Source: Nomia melanderi
Taxonomy: Eukaryota > Arthropoda > Insecta > Hymenoptera > Halictidae
Direction of reading: 5' to 3'
DNA: 64,000 nucleotides
Assembly: GCF_051020985.1 (NCBI RefSeq)
Contig: NC_135008.1
Coordinates: forward strand, 5,456,001-5,520,000
Shown in pieces: positions 60,928-64,000 of the stretch (its first letter is position 1; each line of letters opens with the position of its first letter). The notes below the pieces were generated by a model. It searched no databases. It was not told where the DNA came from and saw nothing but the letters and a program-made list of their open reading frames with translations. The position numbers and the translations under genes are program-made.

Positions 60928-61156
60928 TCCTTTGCACTCGGAAGCTTCTCACTAGAAATGTTTCAACATTTTCTGATGCGATGAAGATATTTCGTGAAGC
61001 TAACTCTAGAAGAAATAATACGTATATCGGAGAACAAAGATATTTTATGTCAATATTTCACAAATTGATGCATTGGACGAAGTATATTAAATATCAAACT
61101 TTATAGCTTTACTGTAGGAAATCAAGTGGTGAGAGTCACCTCTCGAGTGCAAAGGG
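60928..61156 (+). mobile_element. TTAA-type miniature element (family 1), best-preserved copy
   Basis: A 229-base element with intact TTAA on both sides (60924-60927, 61157-61160). The terminal inverted repeats are TCCTTTGCACTCG and, read inward from the right, CCCTTTGCACTCG, differing only at the first base. A subterminal hairpin AAATGTT-TC-AACATTT lies at 60956-60971 and recurs in the copy at 26889-27115. The 71-codon frame overlapping it is not a gene. A TTAA target and C-rich ends are the hallmark of the piggyBac superfamily; without a transposase this is inference. Confidence 0.82.
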
Positions 61157-61160
61157 TTAA

Positions 61161-63230
61161 CCGCGCCACTGTTTATCTAGATCGTTCAGAATGTTATTCA
61201 AAAATTCAAAGCTCGGGATACCAGATTTTCCGCAATTGTCAAACTTTTCAAAAGAAAAGTTTTTCAAGGTAGCATTAAGACCGAGAGTCGATCGAAGAAA
61301 GTAAGCCCAGATAAAATGAAGTATCAGATAATCAAAAGACATTCACTGCTGATCTCAAAGATAGCATCAATGGTGGCTCTAATTTTTTGATCAGGTTATA
61401 TACTTTATTTGATGTTAGCATTCGCTTTACGAGCACGGTCGGATTAATCGTTAATGTTCCGAGACTAAAGGAAGGTGTAAACTTTATAGGCTGTCGAGAG
61501 GAATTAAGGATGAGTCACGGTCGCCATGTTGCTCAAGAGCCTCGGCCACACGAATCCCCCGTAAATCGTTGTTTTTCGTATATGGGAGGCAGTCGTAACC
61601 CAGATGGGGCAATTGTTATACCTTGAAGCGACTCGTATCGAGGTCAAGACTGTGAGTTACGAATATTGGTCGGTATCGAATGTATCGAGGACACGATCGT
61701 AAATGTAATTCGCAAATCCATTATCGTAAAAATGCGCGGGCCCTTAAGCGGTCGTCGGACGTTGATATAACGCCCGGCTTTTCTGTCTCTTCGGGGCAGG
61801 GAGCCGTGCCAAACAATAGCGAATGATTTACCGTGAATCTCGTTGGCTTCCTCGCCGCCGCTATCGTTGCGCGCAGGCCAATCTGTGCGCGAGCGTACAC
61901 GGAAGACGGCGAGACTCGCGTTCAATGCATTTTAGATGCAGTATGTCGGCCGAGAATAGGAATCGAACGGTAAAAACCGTCCCGTAAATTCGATTCCGTT
62001 TCAGCGGACCTGGAAATGTTTAATCTTCTTTACTTCAATCTAACGAACGCGTTTTTTTCACCGTGGCGTATCGTTTCTTAGTATCGAATTAATTCGGCAC
62101 CGACGGCTCGAAGCATTTTTACAAGCTTACACGCTCCGCCCGAATTTTTCCGTCGGAAACTGTAATTTCCAGACTCCGATGCATCGTCGCAACGTCTCTT
62201 TATCTTGTTACGAACGAACGGAAAAAACGGGGCGATTTAATGTATCGGTTCCCCGACGGGAACAAGGGGGAAAAAAAGGAACCGAGATATTGAATTACTG
62301 TTTCCCCTTCTCGTCATTGAAAAAGATAAGCGGCGCGAGCACGGCGTTCCGTGTTAATAGTTCAAGCTAACGCCGCGGCGAGGATAACACGAACGATAAC
62401 AGTTGGCCCGTTGTGGACACAGCTCACAGTTTCTAATAACGACGGAACTTAGATTTCACTGGATTGTGAGCCCGGTTCGAGCGACGACCCACGCACGTGT
62501 CGTGTTTAAACAGCTGTCACGCAGCCGACTTTTTGTTGGCTTTTCCGATAAAACGAACGGTCCAATAGTTGCTGTATCTAATCGTGTTATTGGTGCTCAC
62601 AGCGGAAACGGTTCTATCCGGACTCGTGCAGTTCCCCGGCGAACTCGCAGTCGCGGAGGTTGAAATTTCAATTTGCTCTCGTACGGATCTGTCGATTCGT
62701 CAAAACAGATTCCTCGGGAGCGATCCGAAGAGATCGAAGCGCCGAGGATTGACGCGGAGGAGAGTCGGAGACTCCTTTAATCGAGCACGCTCGATCGAAC
62801 AACGCGAAAACTCGTATTACAAGTCGAACCGTCCTTCTCGTTGTCGCGCGATTCACGGGGCCTGCTCCAAAAATTCCTCCAGCCGGGCGTAAAGTTTCGG
62901 GCGTAATCATCCGGCCGGCGGATTCGGCGAGAAGAAATCTGTCGGCGACCCACATAAAACTGGATCGATGCGGAGCATCCATCAGAGAAGCAATTCCGAA
63001 TCTTTTTCCGGCGTGGCCGTCTGAAGCGTAATTTCCCTTTTTACGCGGCTGCAATTACACGGGGCACTAGCCGCGCTCCCGTTAGGTTCTCTGACATCGT
63101 CCCGGGCGCCGAATATCTCTGTAATAAAAGTACAAGTGTTTCCGCGCAGAGTGCCGGATGATATTGCGCCCGGCGCGCTGCGGTGAAGCTCGAACGGGTT
63201 GCATCCGAAATATCTCACTGCACCTTCTTG
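61161..63230. other. Gene-free stretch
   Basis: AT-rich to about 61640, then CpG-rich. Overlapping frames at 62569-63054 are not recognisable. There is no other feature. Confidence 0.55.
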
Positions 63231-63277
63231 TTGCTATTACCGTTATTACTATTATTATTGTCACTGTTATTATTATA
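63231..63277. repeat. Imperfect (TTA)n trinucleotide repeat
   Basis: TTA/ATT units with scattered C and G over about 47 bases. They create Leu, Tyr and Ile runs in overlapping frames at 63158-63723, which look like a membrane segment but are a repeat artefact. Confidence 0.85.
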
Positions 63278-63824
63278 CGAGAGGCGAGGCCAGTTCCGGG
63301 TTCCGCGCGGTTCGCGGCGTCGCTTTGGTTTCAGTTCCCTCCGCGATATTCGCATCGCCGTCGACGCCTTCGTCGTCATCGGTGTCGTGGTCGTCGTCGC
63401 TTTCATTCCGAAGGAGAAAAGCTGTCTCGACGACACACCGATCCGCAGAAATTCTGGGCGTTTACAGGTCCGCGAACCGAGCTGCAGTCACGACACCCGA
63501 TCCTCATCACCGCGGCCCGGGCCACGACCTACCACGGTGTGTCGTGGATACGAGCCAATTTCGTTCCTCCGTATTTGTAACAAGGTGGAATGTTCATCGC
63601 CCGCAGTCACGCACCACGACCCCGATGCATCGGAATGAATGCGCGTTTTCGCGCCCGAGTATTCATTTATCTAGCTACGAGCGACGTATCCCGATCCTCC
63701 GTCTCCCTCCCGCCGCTCTGTAATTGGACTCCGCGGGGAACGAAGGATCGTTCGGCTTTCATATTTAAAATACTCGAAAACGCTCGAATTGAATTACTTC
63801 TCGAATGAAACACCCGAGGATTAA

Positions 63825-64000
63825 CCCTTTGTAGTCGTTTCGCGTTACAACGTGCCGGCGTAATGACGGTCGAAATACATTTTCGTTGTAATTATAAGTC
63901 GCGCACGAGGTCTACCGTTCTTTTCACACTTTACAGGAATTTCGTAGGGTAACAAAGTTTTATTTCACTGGTCAGGCTGTACGCGACGTCGGGGGACTTT
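63825..64000. mobile_element. Left end of a TTAA-type element, cut by the window edge
   Basis: TTAA (63821-63824) is followed by CCCTTTGTAGTCG, which matches both the family 1 terminus and the CCCTCTGTAGGTC end of the 59365-59660 element. The right end is not in the window, so the true length is unknown and the call rests on one terminus. Confidence 0.4.

Noticed and set aside
63158..63723. Overlapping frames with Leu or Tyr runs resembling a membrane helix
   Set aside because: The hydrophobic run comes from an imperfect TTA repeat, and three frames are open at once, as expected for low-complexity GC-rich DNA.
1..64000. Bacterial genes, CRISPR arrays, phage or plasmid modules
   Set aside because: No long adjacent coding frames, ribosome-binding sites or regularly spaced repeats. 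Composition and repeats are those of an insect nuclear genome.

Overview
This window looks like intergenic or long-intron DNA from an insect nuclear genome, most likely a hymenopteran (bee, ant or wasp). The grounds are qualitative. No compact array of convincing coding sequences is present on either strand. CpG is dense across long GC-rich stretches, which alternate with short AT-rich islands. Dinucleotide and tetranucleotide microsatellites are present, and there are several short non-autonomous DNA transposons bounded by TTAA. The order-level assignment is inference. No open frame longer than about 240 codons exists, none resembles a protein family I recognise, and there are no rRNA genes, convincing tRNA genes, CRISPR arrays or bacterial operon structure.

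Layout. Bases 1-20500 are mostly unique, CpG-rich DNA with an (AT)n tract near 5.2 kb, two G-quadruplex-type tracts near 10.4 and 11.4 kb, and a short dispersed repeat shared by 3.56 and 14.95 kb. From 18 to 24 kb there are several simple repeats: GCGT, CCGT, a purine tract and CCTT. A TTAA-type miniature element lies at 26.9-27.1 kb. A second miniature element family has two copies in tandem at 38.1-38.7 kb and one inverted copy at 56.6-56.8 kb. Two further pairs of diverged dispersed repeats link 22.0-22.3 kb with 56.15-56.42 kb, and 42.33-42.49 kb with 53.78-53.94 kb. The interval 58.2-61.2 kb is a cluster of at least four TTAA-flanked miniature elements plus a solitary end; another element begins at 63.82 kb and runs off the window.

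Gene content. The only gene-like signal I would follow up is a possible 33-nt micro-exon at 47055-47087. It has a branch-point-like motif, an acceptor, a single open frame and a consensus donor. If real, the window or part of it is an intron of a plus-strand gene whose main exons lie outside. A few isolated consensus splice donors and long open frames are recorded with low confidence.

No previously undescribed biological system is evident. The most distinctive content is the set of non-autonomous TTAA-inserting elements. They resemble piggyBac-type MITEs in target site and terminal CCC, but no transposase is present in the window to confirm the superfamily.
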